Notes: generated by a model from the sequence alone, not told the origin. 64,000 nucleotides of DNA from Chryseobacterium lactis (GCF_003815875.1 NZ_CP033924.1:4030001-4094000), one strand, 5' to 3'. Positions 16,046 to 24,979 are shown, counted from the first letter of the stretch. Program-made: numbers and translations.

Positions 16046-16951
16046 ATGAGTACAAAACTAAGCTGGGAAGGGATTTATCCTGCTGTATTAACTCCTTTTA
16101 CAAAAGAAGGAAAAATTGATTTTGAAATGTTTGCAGTCAATACAGAAGCCCAGATTAAAGCCGGAGTTCATGGAATTATCCTTGCCGGAACATTAGGAGA
16201 AGCCAGTGTCTTGGAAACCGAAGAAAAGTTTGAACTTCTCCAATATGCAAAAAAAATTACAGCGGGAAGAATTCCTGTTATTCTTAACCTTTCTGAAAAT
16301 ACAACCAAAAATGCAGTAGGCTTTGCCCAAAAAGCAAAAGAACTGGGAGCGGATGGATTAATGCTTCTCCCTCCAATGCGTTATAAAGCAGACAGCTGTG
16401 AAGTGGTAGAATATTTCAAAGCGGTTGCCACAGCTACAGATCTTCCTATCCTTATCTATAACAATCCTGTTGATTACGGAATTTATGTCACCCTGGAAAT
16501 GTTTGATGAACTTATTGAATATCCGACTATTCAAGCTGTTAAAGAATCTACAAGAGATCTGGCCAACGTAACCAGAATGATTAACCGTTTTGGAAAAAGG
16601 ATTAAAATTCTGGGTGGAGTAGATACGATTTGCCTGGAAACACTGATGCTTGGAGCAGATGGATTGGTAGCAGGACTTGTAGATGCTTTCCCTAACGAAA
16701 CAATGGCCATGTATAACTATGCAAAAGCAGGCGAGTATGGCAAAGCCTTGGAGATCTACCGATGGTTTATGCCTTTGTTAGAACTTGATATTAATCCTAA
16801 ACTCATTCAGTATATCAAACTTGCTGCAACTGCGGAAGGAATCAGTAATCCTTATGTAAGAGCTCCACGTTTAGAATTACAAGGTGAAGAAGCTTCAAGA
16901 ATTAAAAGGATTATTGAAGAGGGCAGAGCTAAACGTCCGGCATTAGATTAA
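16046..16951 (+). CDS. DHDPS-family deaminase of hydroxyproline catabolism
   Basis: A 301-residue member of the dihydrodipicolinate synthase/N-acetylneuraminate lyase superfamily. The Schiff-base lysine is Lys166 in AVKESTRD and the catalytic Tyr is Tyr138 in YNNPVDYG; GTLGEASVL is the substrate-carboxylate loop. Given its neighbours (hydroxyproline epimerase, DadA-like dehydrogenase, ketoglutarate-semialdehyde dehydrogenase), the likely reaction is deamination/dehydration of 1-pyrroline-4-hydroxy-2-carboxylate to 2-oxoglutarate semialdehyde. A true DapA role is unlikely in this setting. First gene of a four-gene operon. Confidence 0.85.
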   Translation: MSTKLSWEGIYPAVLTPFTKEGKIDFEMFAVNTEAQIKAGVHGIILAGTLGEASVLETEEKFELLQYAKKITAGRIPVILNLSENTTKNAVGFAQKAKELGADGLMLLPPMRYKADSCEVVEYFKAVATATDLPILIYNNPVDYGIYVTLEMFDELIEYPTIQAVKESTRDLANVTRMINRFGKRIKILGGVDTICLETLMLGADGLVAGLVDAFPNETMAMYNYAKAGEYGKALEIYRWFMPLLELDINPKLIQYIKLAATAEGISNPYVRAPRLELQGEEASRIKRIIEEGRAKRPALD

Positions 16952-16967
16952 TCCAAGAAATAAGGCT

Positions 16968-18458
16968 ATGATTGAAGAAACTTCAAAAAAAACTATGGAT
17001 CACAAAATACAGCTTGCTGTTGAAGCGTACCAGTTTTTGAAAAATACGACTATCAAAGAAAGAGCAGAATTCATGAATGCTGTTGCCGATCACATCGAAG
17101 CGTTAGGTGAAGAACTTTTGACAACAGCGCATGCTGAAACTTCATTACCTCTGGCAAGACTTACCGGTGAAAAAGCCAGAACAATAGGCCAATGGAGAAG
17201 TTATGCAAAAGCAGTAGCGTCCGGAATATACACAGAATCCCGGATTGATCTCGCTCAACCTGAGAAACAAAAAGGAGATCTGAGAAAATACAATATCGGC
17301 ATAGGGCCTGTGCTTGTATTCGGAGCCAGTAATTTTCCATTTGCATTTTCTACAGCCGGAGGTGATACGGCGAGCGCTATTGGAGCAGGTTGCCCAGTGA
17401 TTGTGAAGGCTCATCCTGCACATCCAAAAACTTCTCAAATTATGGCTGATGCAATAACAGCTACTGTAGAAAGATCCGGGTGGCCGGAAGGGATTTTCAG
17501 CCATATTACCGGAACATCCCATGAAATCGGTTCTTATTTAACCCAACATAAAGATATCCATGCTGTAGCATTTACAGGATCATTCAATGGAGGGAAGGCC
17601 TTATTTGATATTGCTAACCGCCGTGAAAATCCTATTCCTGTATTTGCAGAAATGGGAAGCATCAATCCTGTATTCGCTTTTGAACAGTTATTGGAAGATA
17701 AGGCGGAAAATCTGGCTAAAGAGTATGCCTCTTCATTAACCTTAGGAGTCGGACAGTTCTGTACCAATCCAGGTGTATTTATTGCTCTGAAGGGAAATCA
17801 CCTTAACCGGTTTATTACTGCATTAAAAAAGGAAATTACGGAAATTGTTCCTGTCAATATGCTTCACAAAGGCATTTTCGACAACTTTGAAAAGCTGAAA
17901 GGTATTGCTTCTGAACAATCAGAAGTAGAGATCATAGCAGAAGTAAACACGAAAATTAATGAATGGCAGGGACGGGCGGTTGTTGCACAAACCACCGGGC
18001 AGAATTTTATTCAAAATCCGATATTAAGTGAAGAAATTTTCGGGCCGTTTGGAATTATTGTAGCCTGTGAAACGTCTGAAGAATTACTACAGATTGCCCA
18101 TCAGTTAAAAGGGCAGTTAACCATAACAGTGGCAGGTACAGCACAAGATGTACGTGAAAATCTTAATCTGATCAACCTTCTGAAAGATAAATGTGGCAGA
18201 CTATTATTCAACGGAATGCCTACTGGAGTAGAAGTGGTGTATGCCATGCAGCACGGAGGGCCTTTCCCGTCTACAACAGATACCCGTTTTACCTCTGTAG
18301 GACCGGATGCTGTTAAGCGATTTGTTCGCCCAATTTCTTTTCAGAATTGGCCGGATGAGTTTTTGCCGGAAGAACTTAAGGATGAAAACCCTTTGCAAAT
18401 AAGTAGAATAGTGGATGGAGAGGTGAATTCAGGATCATTAAAATTAGAAACCGTATGA
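16968..18458 (+). CDS. 2-oxoglutarate-semialdehyde dehydrogenase (NADP-type)
   Basis: A 496-residue aldehyde dehydrogenase. Catalytic Cys265 lies in GVGQFCTNPG and the general base Glu228 in FAEMGSINPVF, patterns typical of the ketoglutarate-semialdehyde dehydrogenases of sugar-acid and hydroxyproline pathways. It would oxidise 2-oxoglutarate semialdehyde to 2-oxoglutarate, the last step of the pathway. It starts 16 bases after the deaminase gene and its TGA overlaps the ATG of the epimerase gene (ATGA), which points to translational coupling. Confidence 0.88.
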   Translation: MIEETSKKTMDHKIQLAVEAYQFLKNTTIKERAEFMNAVADHIEALGEELLTTAHAETSLPLARLTGEKARTIGQWRSYAKAVASGIYTESRIDLAQPEKQKGDLRKYNIGIGPVLVFGASNFPFAFSTAGGDTASAIGAGCPVIVKAHPAHPKTSQIMADAITATVERSGWPEGIFSHITGTSHEIGSYLTQHKDIHAVAFTGSFNGGKALFDIANRRENPIPVFAEMGSINPVFAFEQLLEDKAENLAKEYASSLTLGVGQFCTNPGVFIALKGNHLNRFITALKKEITEIVPVNMLHKGIFDNFEKLKGIASEQSEVEIIAEVNTKINEWQGRAVVAQTTGQNFIQNPILSEEIFGPFGIIVACETSEELLQIAHQLKGQLTITVAGTAQDVRENLNLINLLKDKCGRLLFNGMPTGVEVVYAMQHGGPFPSTTDTRFTSVGPDAVKRFVRPISFQNWPDEFLPEELKDENPLQISRIVDGEVNSGSLKLETV

Positions 18459-19453
18459 ACAGAACATTTTTTTGTATAGACTCCCATACCTGTGGCTGTC
18501 CGGTACGCCTTGTTGCAGGCGGTGGACCTATTTTAAAAGGAAATTCGATGATGGAACGCAGGCTCCATTTTATGAAAGAATATGACTGGATCCGAAAAGG
18601 ACTCATGTTTGAACCCCGTGGGCATGATATGATGAGTGGAAGTATTTTATATCCTCCCGTTGATGATCAGAATGATATCGGAGTATTATATATTGAAACC
18701 AGCGGATGTCTTCCCATGTGCGGACACGGGACAATCGGTACGGTAACGATAGCGATAGAAGAAGGTTTGGTAATTCCGAAAATTCCTGGAAAATTACGTC
18801 TTGAAACACCGGCCGGACTTATTCTTATAGATTATATACAGGAAGGGAAAAAAGTACAGTCTGTGAAACTAACCAATGTGAAGTCTTTTTTATACGCTGA
18901 AAACCTCGAAGTTGAATGTCCGGATCTGGGGTTAATAAGTGCTGATGTTGCCTATGGAGGAAATTTTTATGCCATTATTGATCCTCAGGAAAACTTCAGA
19001 GACATTGCTGATTTTACGGCCAGTCAGCTTATTCATTATGGGAAGATCATCAGGAAATTACTTAATGAAAAATATCAATTCATCCATCCTGAAAATGAAC
19101 ATATTTCCGGATTGAGTCACATCCAATGGACCGGTAAACCTTCCGATCCTAAAGCCAGTGGGAGGAATGCTGTTTTAGTGGGTGAAAATGCTTTAGACCG
19201 ATCACCATGCGGTACCGGAACTTCTGCAAGAATGGCTCAATGGTATGCTAAGGGAAAACTGAAAGAAGGAGAAGAATTTATCCATGAAAGCTATATCGGG
19301 TCTCAGTTTATCGGAAGAATTGAAGGAACGGCTACGGTTGCCGGAAAATCAGCCATTATTCCGTCGGTCGAAGGCTGGGCAAGAATTACCGGTTATAATC
19401 AGATTATTATTGATGATGAAGATCCTTATTGGCAAGGATTTCAGGTAATGTAA
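18455..19453 (+). CDS. 4-hydroxyproline 2-epimerase (proline racemase family)
   Basis: A 332-residue proline-racemase superfamily enzyme. Both catalytic cysteines are present: Cys89 in PMCGHGTIG and Cys252 in RSPCGTGTSARMA, so it is a two-base racemase/epimerase and not the hydroxyproline dehydratase type, which lacks the second Cys. It converts trans-4-hydroxy-L-proline to cis-4-hydroxy-D-proline, the entry step of the pathway encoded around it. Its start overlaps the preceding stop by four bases. Confidence 0.92.
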   Translation: MNRTFFCIDSHTCGCPVRLVAGGGPILKGNSMMERRLHFMKEYDWIRKGLMFEPRGHDMMSGSILYPPVDDQNDIGVLYIETSGCLPMCGHGTIGTVTIAIEEGLVIPKIPGKLRLETPAGLILIDYIQEGKKVQSVKLTNVKSFLYAENLEVECPDLGLISADVAYGGNFYAIIDPQENFRDIADFTASQLIHYGKIIRKLLNEKYQFIHPENEHISGLSHIQWTGKPSDPKASGRNAVLVGENALDRSPCGTGTSARMAQWYAKGKLKEGEEFIHESYIGSQFIGRIEGTATVAGKSAIIPSVEGWARITGYNQIIIDDEDPYWQGFQVM

Positions 19454-19467
19454 AGCTGGTAACAAAT

Positions 19468-20733
19468 ATGACACAAAATAAAGGCAAAGCACTGATTATC
19501 GGTGCAGGAATAGCAGGACTAAGTTCAGCATATTATCTTTTACAAAAAGGATGGCAGGTAGAAATCCTGGAGCAAAATGATCTTACCAATAATTGTTCTT
19601 ACGGCAATGCAGGAATGATCGTGCCCAGTCATTTTACCCCATTGGCAGCACCCGGAGTAGTTGCCCAGGGCATCCGATGGATGTTTGACAGCAAAAGTCC
19701 GTTTTATGTTAAGCCTTCGCTCAACGCCAAACTTATATCATGGGGAATGAATTTTTTAAAACATTCCAACCAAAGACATGTGGATCTCTCAGCATCCGCA
19801 ATCAGAGATCTTAATATGGCCAGCAGTGCACTTTATGATGAAATTGCTAAAAAAGATGAGTTTGATTTTGAACTTAACCAGAATGGTATTCTGATGCTCT
19901 ATAAAACAGAAAAAGTAGCCGAAGAAGAAATAGAGCTTGCCCATAAAGCAATTCATATGGGATTACCGGTTGATATTCTGGATAAAAAGGGAATTCAGGA
20001 ACTGGAACCCAATGCTCAACTGGATGTCATCGGAGGAATCAATTACAAATGTGATGGCCACATGAATCCGGTAAAGCTGATGAAGCAAATGATCTCTTAT
20101 CTTAAAAACAATGGGGCAATTTTCCATACACAGCATAAAGTAACAGGATATGAAATTAGAGGAAACACCATAAATGCGATCATAGCGAATGATAAAAAGT
20201 TTACAGCAGACCGTTTCGTCATGACCGGAGGATCATTTTTGCCGGAACTTGCCCAAAAAGCAGGGATTAAAATTCAATTGATGCCAGGGAAAGGTTATTC
20301 TTTTATGCATACTCCTGAAAACCCAGTCCATACATTGGAACATGCCGCATTGTTATTGGAGGCAAGAGTAGCGGTAACCCCCATGAATGGACAAATCCGT
20401 TTTGGAGGAACCATGGAGCTGGCTTCCCATAAGGATAAAATTAATATGAAAAGGGTAGAGGGAATCGTACAATCTATCCCAAAATATTTACCAAATTTTC
20501 AGGTTATATTACCCAAAGAATCGGAAATCTGGTTTGGATACAGACCTTGCGCTCCGGATGGACTTCCATATCTGGGACAATCTTCCCAATTAAAAAACTT
20601 GATCATCGCAGGCGGTGGCGGAATGATGGGACTAAGCCTCGGTCCCATTTTCGGGAAAACAGTTTCTGAACTTGCCAATGACCAAAAGCCAATGGTTGAG
20701 ATAAAGATATTCAACCCTGAAAGATTTAATTAG
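19468..20733 (+). CDS. DadA-like FAD D-amino acid dehydrogenase (cis-4-hydroxy-D-proline dehydrogenase)
   Basis: A 421-residue FAD oxidoreductase. The N-terminus has the dinucleotide motif IIGAGIAGLSSAYYL and the C-terminus the second FAD region LIIAGGGGMMGLSLGP; WFGYRPCAPDGLPYLG is the usual D-amino-acid dehydrogenase segment. It would oxidise cis-4-hydroxy-D-proline to the pyrroline, passing electrons to the respiratory chain. I chose the ATG at 19468, 15 bases after the epimerase stop, because the longer frame from 19429 would add 13 residues before the nucleotide motif and run back into the epimerase gene. Confidence 0.9.
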   Translation: MTQNKGKALIIGAGIAGLSSAYYLLQKGWQVEILEQNDLTNNCSYGNAGMIVPSHFTPLAAPGVVAQGIRWMFDSKSPFYVKPSLNAKLISWGMNFLKHSNQRHVDLSASAIRDLNMASSALYDEIAKKDEFDFELNQNGILMLYKTEKVAEEEIELAHKAIHMGLPVDILDKKGIQELEPNAQLDVIGGINYKCDGHMNPVKLMKQMISYLKNNGAIFHTQHKVTGYEIRGNTINAIIANDKKFTADRFVMTGGSFLPELAQKAGIKIQLMPGKGYSFMHTPENPVHTLEHAALLLEARVAVTPMNGQIRFGGTMELASHKDKINMKRVEGIVQSIPKYLPNFQVILPKESEIWFGYRPCAPDGLPYLGQSSQLKNLIIAGGGGMMGLSLGPIFGKTVSELANDQKPMVEIKIFNPERFN

Positions 20734-20765
20734 AAAACATCACATAACACACAAAATTATTATTT

Positions 20766-20897
20766 ATGAAAACAGTAGCTCTTGCAATACATTCTATTAT
20801 GAAGATTGCATTTTTTAACGGGTTCTTATTTTGCTATTCCTATGAAAGCAAAGAATCAGAACCATTGGAGATGGTAAAGTTGTTGACAAAAACATAG
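20766..20897 (+). CDS. Possible small protein, 43 residues
   Basis: An ATG frame between the hydroxyproline operon and the metalloprotease gene. The N-terminal half is hydrophobic with a FFNGFLFCYSY core, the C-terminal half charged (ESKESEPLEM). It could be a tiny membrane peptide or a chance frame; no family is recognised and I see no clear promoter or terminator of its own. Confidence 0.25.
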   Translation: MKTVALAIHSIMKIAFFNGFLFCYSYESKESEPLEMVKLLTKT

Positions 20898-20945
20898 AAA
20901 AAATTGACTATTCAAATAATTTATTAACAAACAAATCCAAAAATC

Positions 20946-23102
20946 ATGAAAAAATTTAAATTACTACTACTTGTTTCCCTATTTCCAATAATAGGTTTTG
21001 CTCAGGAAAATAGACCTCATGAGTGTAAAGCAGATGAAATGATGAAAAAACATTTTGAACTGCACCCTGAATCTAAGGCTGAATATGAAAATTTTGAAAA
21101 ATTCACCAAAGATTTTGTAAAAAAAATGGAATCAAACAAAACTCCATTGAATAACAAGGTCAACGCCCCCACCTATATTATCCCTGTGGTTTTCCATGTG
21201 TATGGAGAAGCTCAGAGTAATGTAAAAGTAAATTACCAAAAAGTAGTTGACTTGCTGCAACAAATCAACTTAAATTTCAATGGAACTAATACCGATTCAA
21301 ACACTATAGATCCTTACTTCCAGCCGATTAGGAGTACATTAAGTATTGAATTCCGATTAGCTAAAATTGACCCAACCGGAAAAGCAACAAGCGGAGTGGT
21401 ATTTCACCCTTTCAAAAGTGGATATGGCAACGGAGGCGGATATGATGCACAAATTGGCGCAGATGCATGGGATAATACAAAGTATATGAATGTGTATATA
21501 CAAAATGATCTATATGCCAATAAAGATTTATATCAATCAGGAGTTGCCTGGTATCCGGATTCATACATGTCTTCAGTAAATACAGCCAGAGTAGTTTATA
21601 ATGGCCGTTATATATATGATGCTGCAGGAACTGTTGCTTCAAACGAGTTTTCTGATACATTCACTCACGAATTTGGGCATTGGTTAAATCTTCAACACAC
21701 GTTCAATGTTCTTTGTTCAACCGCAAATCCTGGTAATGATGGTGACGGAGTTGCTGACACCCCTGTAGAAAATAATTCTTCCGGATTAGGATGTACAGCT
21801 GGAAACAATTGTCTTGGACAAAAAGTGAACGTTGAAAACTATATGGGATACAACGGTTCCGCTGGTTGTTATAAAATGTTTACCAATGGACAAGTTAACA
21901 GAATGCTAGCAGCATTAAACCATCCTTCGAGAATGAATTTATGGCAGCCCGCAAACTTAGTTGCAACCGGTGTTGCCAATACTCCGCCCAGATTAACTCT
22001 TAGCAACAGTACCTTTACAGAGAACTTAAACAATAATGGAGCCGTGTCATTAGATGGAACTGTAGCATCTGTTCCTACATCAACCATTACCCTAAACGGA
22101 GCAACATTTGCCGTATCGAATGGAACAACTCTTATTGCAGGAACACATTTCACTTCTTCATTACCAGCAGGACAAACAGCAACTATAGCAGTTACAAGCC
22201 CTACTACTGCTACACTTACCATAAATGGTGCGGCAACCAGTCATCCTAAAAGTCAGATCCTGAATTCATCAATTACGTTCCTAAATCCAGCTATAACAGG
22301 AGGTGCAACGTCATTAGGATCCACAACAGCTTTAGCATTAACTTTTTCTTACAAAGATCCCTATAAAATAGTTACAGGAACTCCTTTGGAAAGTTATGCC
22401 AATCCAACACCAACAACCGTAACAACTAACTCCGGGGCAACTTGGAAATATTTTATCATTAATCCGGAGCTTAGTGATGATGCAGGGTATGGTGCTTGGT
22501 ACTATGGAGCAAATCAATTAAAATTGGAAACCTATTGGAAAGGATTAGTATGTGGGGCAGGGACAAGAAATATTAGTTTAATTCCGTCTTGCACCACTAT
22601 AAGTAATGCAAATATTATAGGTTATCCAACGGGTACTCCCGGACAACTTGACGTGTATACCCCTACTTACACTACCTGGTCTGGTAAAACAGCTTATGTT
22701 GGTTTTAGAAACCAATTCGAAGGCTACAATATTAACGGCTATTTCAAACTGAATGTTGGGGCCAATGGTTCAGGTTATTCTGTAACTGAGTTTGCATATA
22801 ATACACAACCAAATGGCAGTATTACAACACCTTGTGCATTACCATTATCATCATTATCCACTTCAGACGTTGATACAACAAACTCAGAAACATCCATCTA
22901 TCCGAATCCAGTTTCTGATATATTGAATATTAAAACAGAAGGGAAAATTAAATCAATTTCTGTTTACGACATGTCTGGAAGAAAAATGAATGCCAAAGTT
23001 ATGGGTGATAGGGTTGATGTTAAACACTTCCTAAGCGGAACTTATTTAATTGATATTGAAACTTCTTTAGGGAAATCTTCCCAAAAATTCATTAAAAAAT
23101 AG
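20946..23102 (+). CDS. Secreted M43-type zinc metalloprotease with type IX sorting domain
   Basis: A 718-residue protease. It has a signal peptide ending near IIGFAQ, a pappalysin/cytophagalysin-like catalytic domain with the zinc motif HEFGHWLNLQH (His241, Glu242, His245, His251), and a Met-turn region ENYMGYNGSAGCYKMFTNGQ. Asn248 replaces the Gly usual in the HExxHxxGxxH motif. A middle region rich in Thr/Ser/Gly (about 345-640) may bind substrate. The last 75 residues (SIYPNPVSDILNIK to KFIKK) form a type A type-IX-secretion sorting domain, so the enzyme should leave the cell or be fixed to its surface. It lies 212 bases after the hydroxyproline operon. Confidence 0.93.
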   Translation: MKKFKLLLLVSLFPIIGFAQENRPHECKADEMMKKHFELHPESKAEYENFEKFTKDFVKKMESNKTPLNNKVNAPTYIIPVVFHVYGEAQSNVKVNYQKVVDLLQQINLNFNGTNTDSNTIDPYFQPIRSTLSIEFRLAKIDPTGKATSGVVFHPFKSGYGNGGGYDAQIGADAWDNTKYMNVYIQNDLYANKDLYQSGVAWYPDSYMSSVNTARVVYNGRYIYDAAGTVASNEFSDTFTHEFGHWLNLQHTFNVLCSTANPGNDGDGVADTPVENNSSGLGCTAGNNCLGQKVNVENYMGYNGSAGCYKMFTNGQVNRMLAALNHPSRMNLWQPANLVATGVANTPPRLTLSNSTFTENLNNNGAVSLDGTVASVPTSTITLNGATFAVSNGTTLIAGTHFTSSLPAGQTATIAVTSPTTATLTINGAATSHPKSQILNSSITFLNPAITGGATSLGSTTALALTFSYKDPYKIVTGTPLESYANPTPTTVTTNSGATWKYFIINPELSDDAGYGAWYYGANQLKLETYWKGLVCGAGTRNISLIPSCTTISNANIIGYPTGTPGQLDVYTPTYTTWSGKTAYVGFRNQFEGYNINGYFKLNVGANGSGYSVTEFAYNTQPNGSITTPCALPLSSLSTSDVDTTNSETSIYPNPVSDILNIKTEGKIKSISVYDMSGRKMNAKVMGDRVDVKHFLSGTYLIDIETSLGKSSQKFIKK

Positions 23103-23185
23103 GATCAAACGCTATATCGATACAATATGATCGTTAGTAATAGGTTTTATTTTAACTGCTTGTATTTTTGAGATGATACAGGTTT

Positions 23186-23218
23186 AAGATGGGCTCATTG
23201 AGCTCATCTTTCTTTTTT
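23186..23218 (+). terminator. Intrinsic terminator after the metalloprotease
   Basis: AAGATG-G-GCTC pairs with GAGC-T-CATCTT (a G-T pair in the middle makes 11 continuous pairs) around ATT, followed by TCTTTTTT. It closes the metalloprotease gene 84 bases past the stop. Confidence 0.8.
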
Positions 23219-23514
23219 CTATACCACAATCTATTAAGCGCAAGCAAAGAGCAATATTCAGGTGGAGGTAATTATCCTGATCATCAACCTCCTGATTATT
23301 ATTTCAAAGCCGTTACGGCTTGGTTTAAAACTTTTTAAATGTTCTTTGTTAGATAAATAGTATTCTAAAAGTGGAAATGATGAGGTGGATTTCAATGGTG
23401 AGTAAAGATTGTACTTATGATGTAAGTCCAATTTTTTATGATAAATAGCAGTCTGGTTATAGTTTATTTACGTACTTTTATTTAATCATTTCATACATTA
23501 CTACACAATATCTT
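23219..23514. other. Gap with no convincing gene
   Basis: Between the terminator and the GNAT gene. It has the inverted pair GGTGGAGG / CCTCCTGA (about 23261-23295) and AAGCCG-TTA-CGGCTT (about 23317-23331), suggesting a degenerate repeat. A 49-codon frame exists at 23189-23338 but starts inside the terminator. Confidence 0.4.
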
Positions 23515-24000
23515 ATGTATTATAAAAACGATACAATCATCATCCGCGAATTCACACCACAGGAATTTTACTTATTCTCAGAGCTTTTTGAAAATGAAAA
23601 CGTTACCCGTTATCTTCCTTATAAAACTCCCGAAGAATATAAAGAAATGTATGATAAAGCATTGGCAGACTATCATGAAGGACCATTCAGCAGATGGGCA
23701 ATATTTGATGTTCAGAACAATGATTTTGTTGGAATGTGCCTGGCAAGAATTTTCCTTGATAATCCGGATCAGTTGGAAATAGGCTATACCTTATCAGAAA
23801 GCTATTGGGGAAAAGGCCTTGGAACTCAGGTGTGCAAAGCTCTTGTTGAGTATTGCTTTTCTTTAAACCAACAAAAAGACATTGTTGCCCTTACCGATCT
23901 GGATAATATCGGATCTCAGAAAGTCCTTACAAAAACAGGTTTCAGAAGAATAGATAATCTGATTAGAGAAGATAGGGAGCTAGCTTACTTTGTTTTATAA
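23515..24000 (+). CDS. GNAT-family N-acetyltransferase (RimJ/RimL type)
   Basis: A 161-residue acetyl-CoA-dependent acetyltransferase. The fold is recognisable from the N-terminal IIREFTPQEFYLFSELFENENVTRYLP, the strand LEIGYTLSESYWGKGLGTQV (acetyl-CoA pyrophosphate loop, GKGLGT) and the C-terminal SQKVLTKTGFRRI. Proteins of this shape acetylate ribosomal proteins, amino acids or antibiotics; the substrate here is unknown. It stands alone between repeat-rich gaps. Confidence 0.88.
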   Translation: MYYKNDTIIIREFTPQEFYLFSELFENENVTRYLPYKTPEEYKEMYDKALADYHEGPFSRWAIFDVQNNDFVGMCLARIFLDNPDQLEIGYTLSESYWGKGLGTQVCKALVEYCFSLNQQKDIVALTDLDNIGSQKVLTKTGFRRIDNLIREDRELAYFVL

Positions 24001-24053
24001 TTGTATGAAAATCTGATATATGTCAAACTTATTTTTAATTTTCTAAAAACCAC

Positions 24054-24086
24054 AAACGTTATAGGTTTCAAAAACCTATAACGTTT
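24054..24086. repeat. Perfect 15-bp palindromic hairpin
   Basis: AAACGTTATAGGTTT (24054-24068), loop CAA, AAACCTATAACGTTT (24072-24086). Every base pairs. Hairpins of this AACCTATAAC type are scattered in Flavobacteria genomes and may work as bidirectional terminators or REP-like repeats; it lies 54 bases past the GNAT stop. Confidence 0.7.
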
Positions 24087-24129
24087 AGAAAATACGCTCA
24101 TCCAAACGAGAAAAACATTGTAATACTAT

Positions 24130-24344
24130 GAAAATCGGAGATTTTCAAAACTTAAGTATTTAAAAGCTTTTGTTTTTAATAATATTTTCAAACCATTAAG
24201 AAAAATGAAGTGATTAAGAGTAGTTAAGGGAAAATCAAAGATTTTTTAAAGCGCAATATTGTAAGCGAAGCTTTTCTTAATTATTCTTATATCCTTAAAT
24301 CTTAATGGTGTAATTTTTACATCCTATGAAAATTAGAGATTTTC
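24130..24344. repeat. Repeat region with three spaced triloop hairpins and a 118-bp TIR element
   Basis: The module GAAAATY-N3-GATTTTY occurs three times, at 24130-24146, 24230-24246 and 24328-24344, starting 100 and 98 bases apart. Between the outer two lies an element bounded by the perfect terminal inverted repeat ACCATTAAGA (24192-24201) / TCTTAATGGT (24300-24309). The interior is AT-rich and non-coding. It resembles a small MITE- or REP-like element of Chryseobacterium. The rest of the gap to 24514 is AT-rich with no gene. Confidence 0.6.
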
Positions 24345-24514
24345 AAGCTTAAGTGAACTTGTCCGCGGTTTTCTGATAACTTAAATCAACTTATGTGTTA
24401 AAAAAACAATAATTAAGCATACCAACGATTAATAAATTTTTGTGAACATATAATTATTGTCCCCATCGGAAAACATTTCATTTATCAGATAATTTGTTAT
24501 AACTTGCAACAATT

Positions 24515-24931
24515 ATGATGTCAAAACGTTGCAAATATGCGCTGAAAGCAATGGTCAGATTAGCAAGAAATTACAATCAAGGCTTTCTGCCCACTTCTGT
24601 TATTGCACAAGATGAGAACATTCCTAAAAAATTCTTAGAACAAATTCTCCTGGAACTTAAAAGAGCAAAACTGGTTAACAGTAAGCAAGGAAAAGTAGGA
24701 GGTTACTACTTATTAAAATCTCCTGATGAGGTATCTTTGGCCGATATTTACCGGATCTTTGACGGCCCTATCGCTCTTACTCCGTGTGTATCTCTCAACT
24801 TCTATGAACCATGTGATGATTGTGTGGATGAAGCATCCTGCTATCTCAGAAATGAATTAATTATTGTTCGTGAAAAAACGAGAAAAAGCATGATGGAAGC
24901 CACTTTAACCAAGTTTATCAATCAATCTTAA
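24515..24931 (+). CDS. Rrf2-family transcriptional regulator of the cysteine cluster
   Basis: A 138-residue Rrf2-type winged-helix regulator. The N-terminus MSKRCKYALKAMVRLA and IPKKFLEQILLELKRAKLVNSKQGKVGGYYL give the DNA-binding domain; the tail has four Cys (CVSLNFYEPCDDCVDEASC, about 92-110), able to hold an iron-sulfur cluster or act as a redox sensor, as in IscR and its kin. It is the first gene before the sulfate assimilation genes and probably controls them, like CymR and other Rrf2 proteins tied to cysteine synthesis. The imperfect palindrome at 24951-24965 before cysH is the likely operator. Confidence 0.9.
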   Translation: MMSKRCKYALKAMVRLARNYNQGFLPTSVIAQDENIPKKFLEQILLELKRAKLVNSKQGKVGGYYLLKSPDEVSLADIYRIFDGPIALTPCVSLNFYEPCDDCVDEASCYLRNELIIVREKTRKSMMEATLTKFINQS

Positions 24932-24945
24932 ATTTTTTTTAATTT

Positions 24946-24979
24946 AAATTCTACTAATTTGATAGGAGTTGTAGAATTT
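24946..24979. promoter_or_regulatory. Candidate Rrf2 operator before cysH
   Basis: Two symmetric elements overlap: AAATTCTAC (24946-24954) with its exact inverse GTAGAATTT (24971-24979), and inside them CTACTAATTTGATAG (24951-24965), an imperfect palindrome. They lie over the -33 region (TTTG at 24958-24961), 22 bases before the -7 TATATTTG. A repressor here would block the cys promoter. Confidence 0.5.

Noticed and set aside
16046..16951. dapA (lysine synthesis) as identity of the DHDPS-family gene
   Set aside because: The operon context of hydroxyproline enzymes makes a catabolic deaminase role more probable.
19429..19467. Longer start for the DadA-like dehydrogenase
   Set aside because: It would lie within the epimerase gene and adds residues that do not belong to the fold; ATG 19468 directly after the epimerase stop fits better.
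23189..23338. 49-codon frame after the metalloprotease
   Set aside because: Its ATG lies inside the terminator stem (23186-23210) and the reading frame crosses repeat-like inverted segments; no sign of expression signals.
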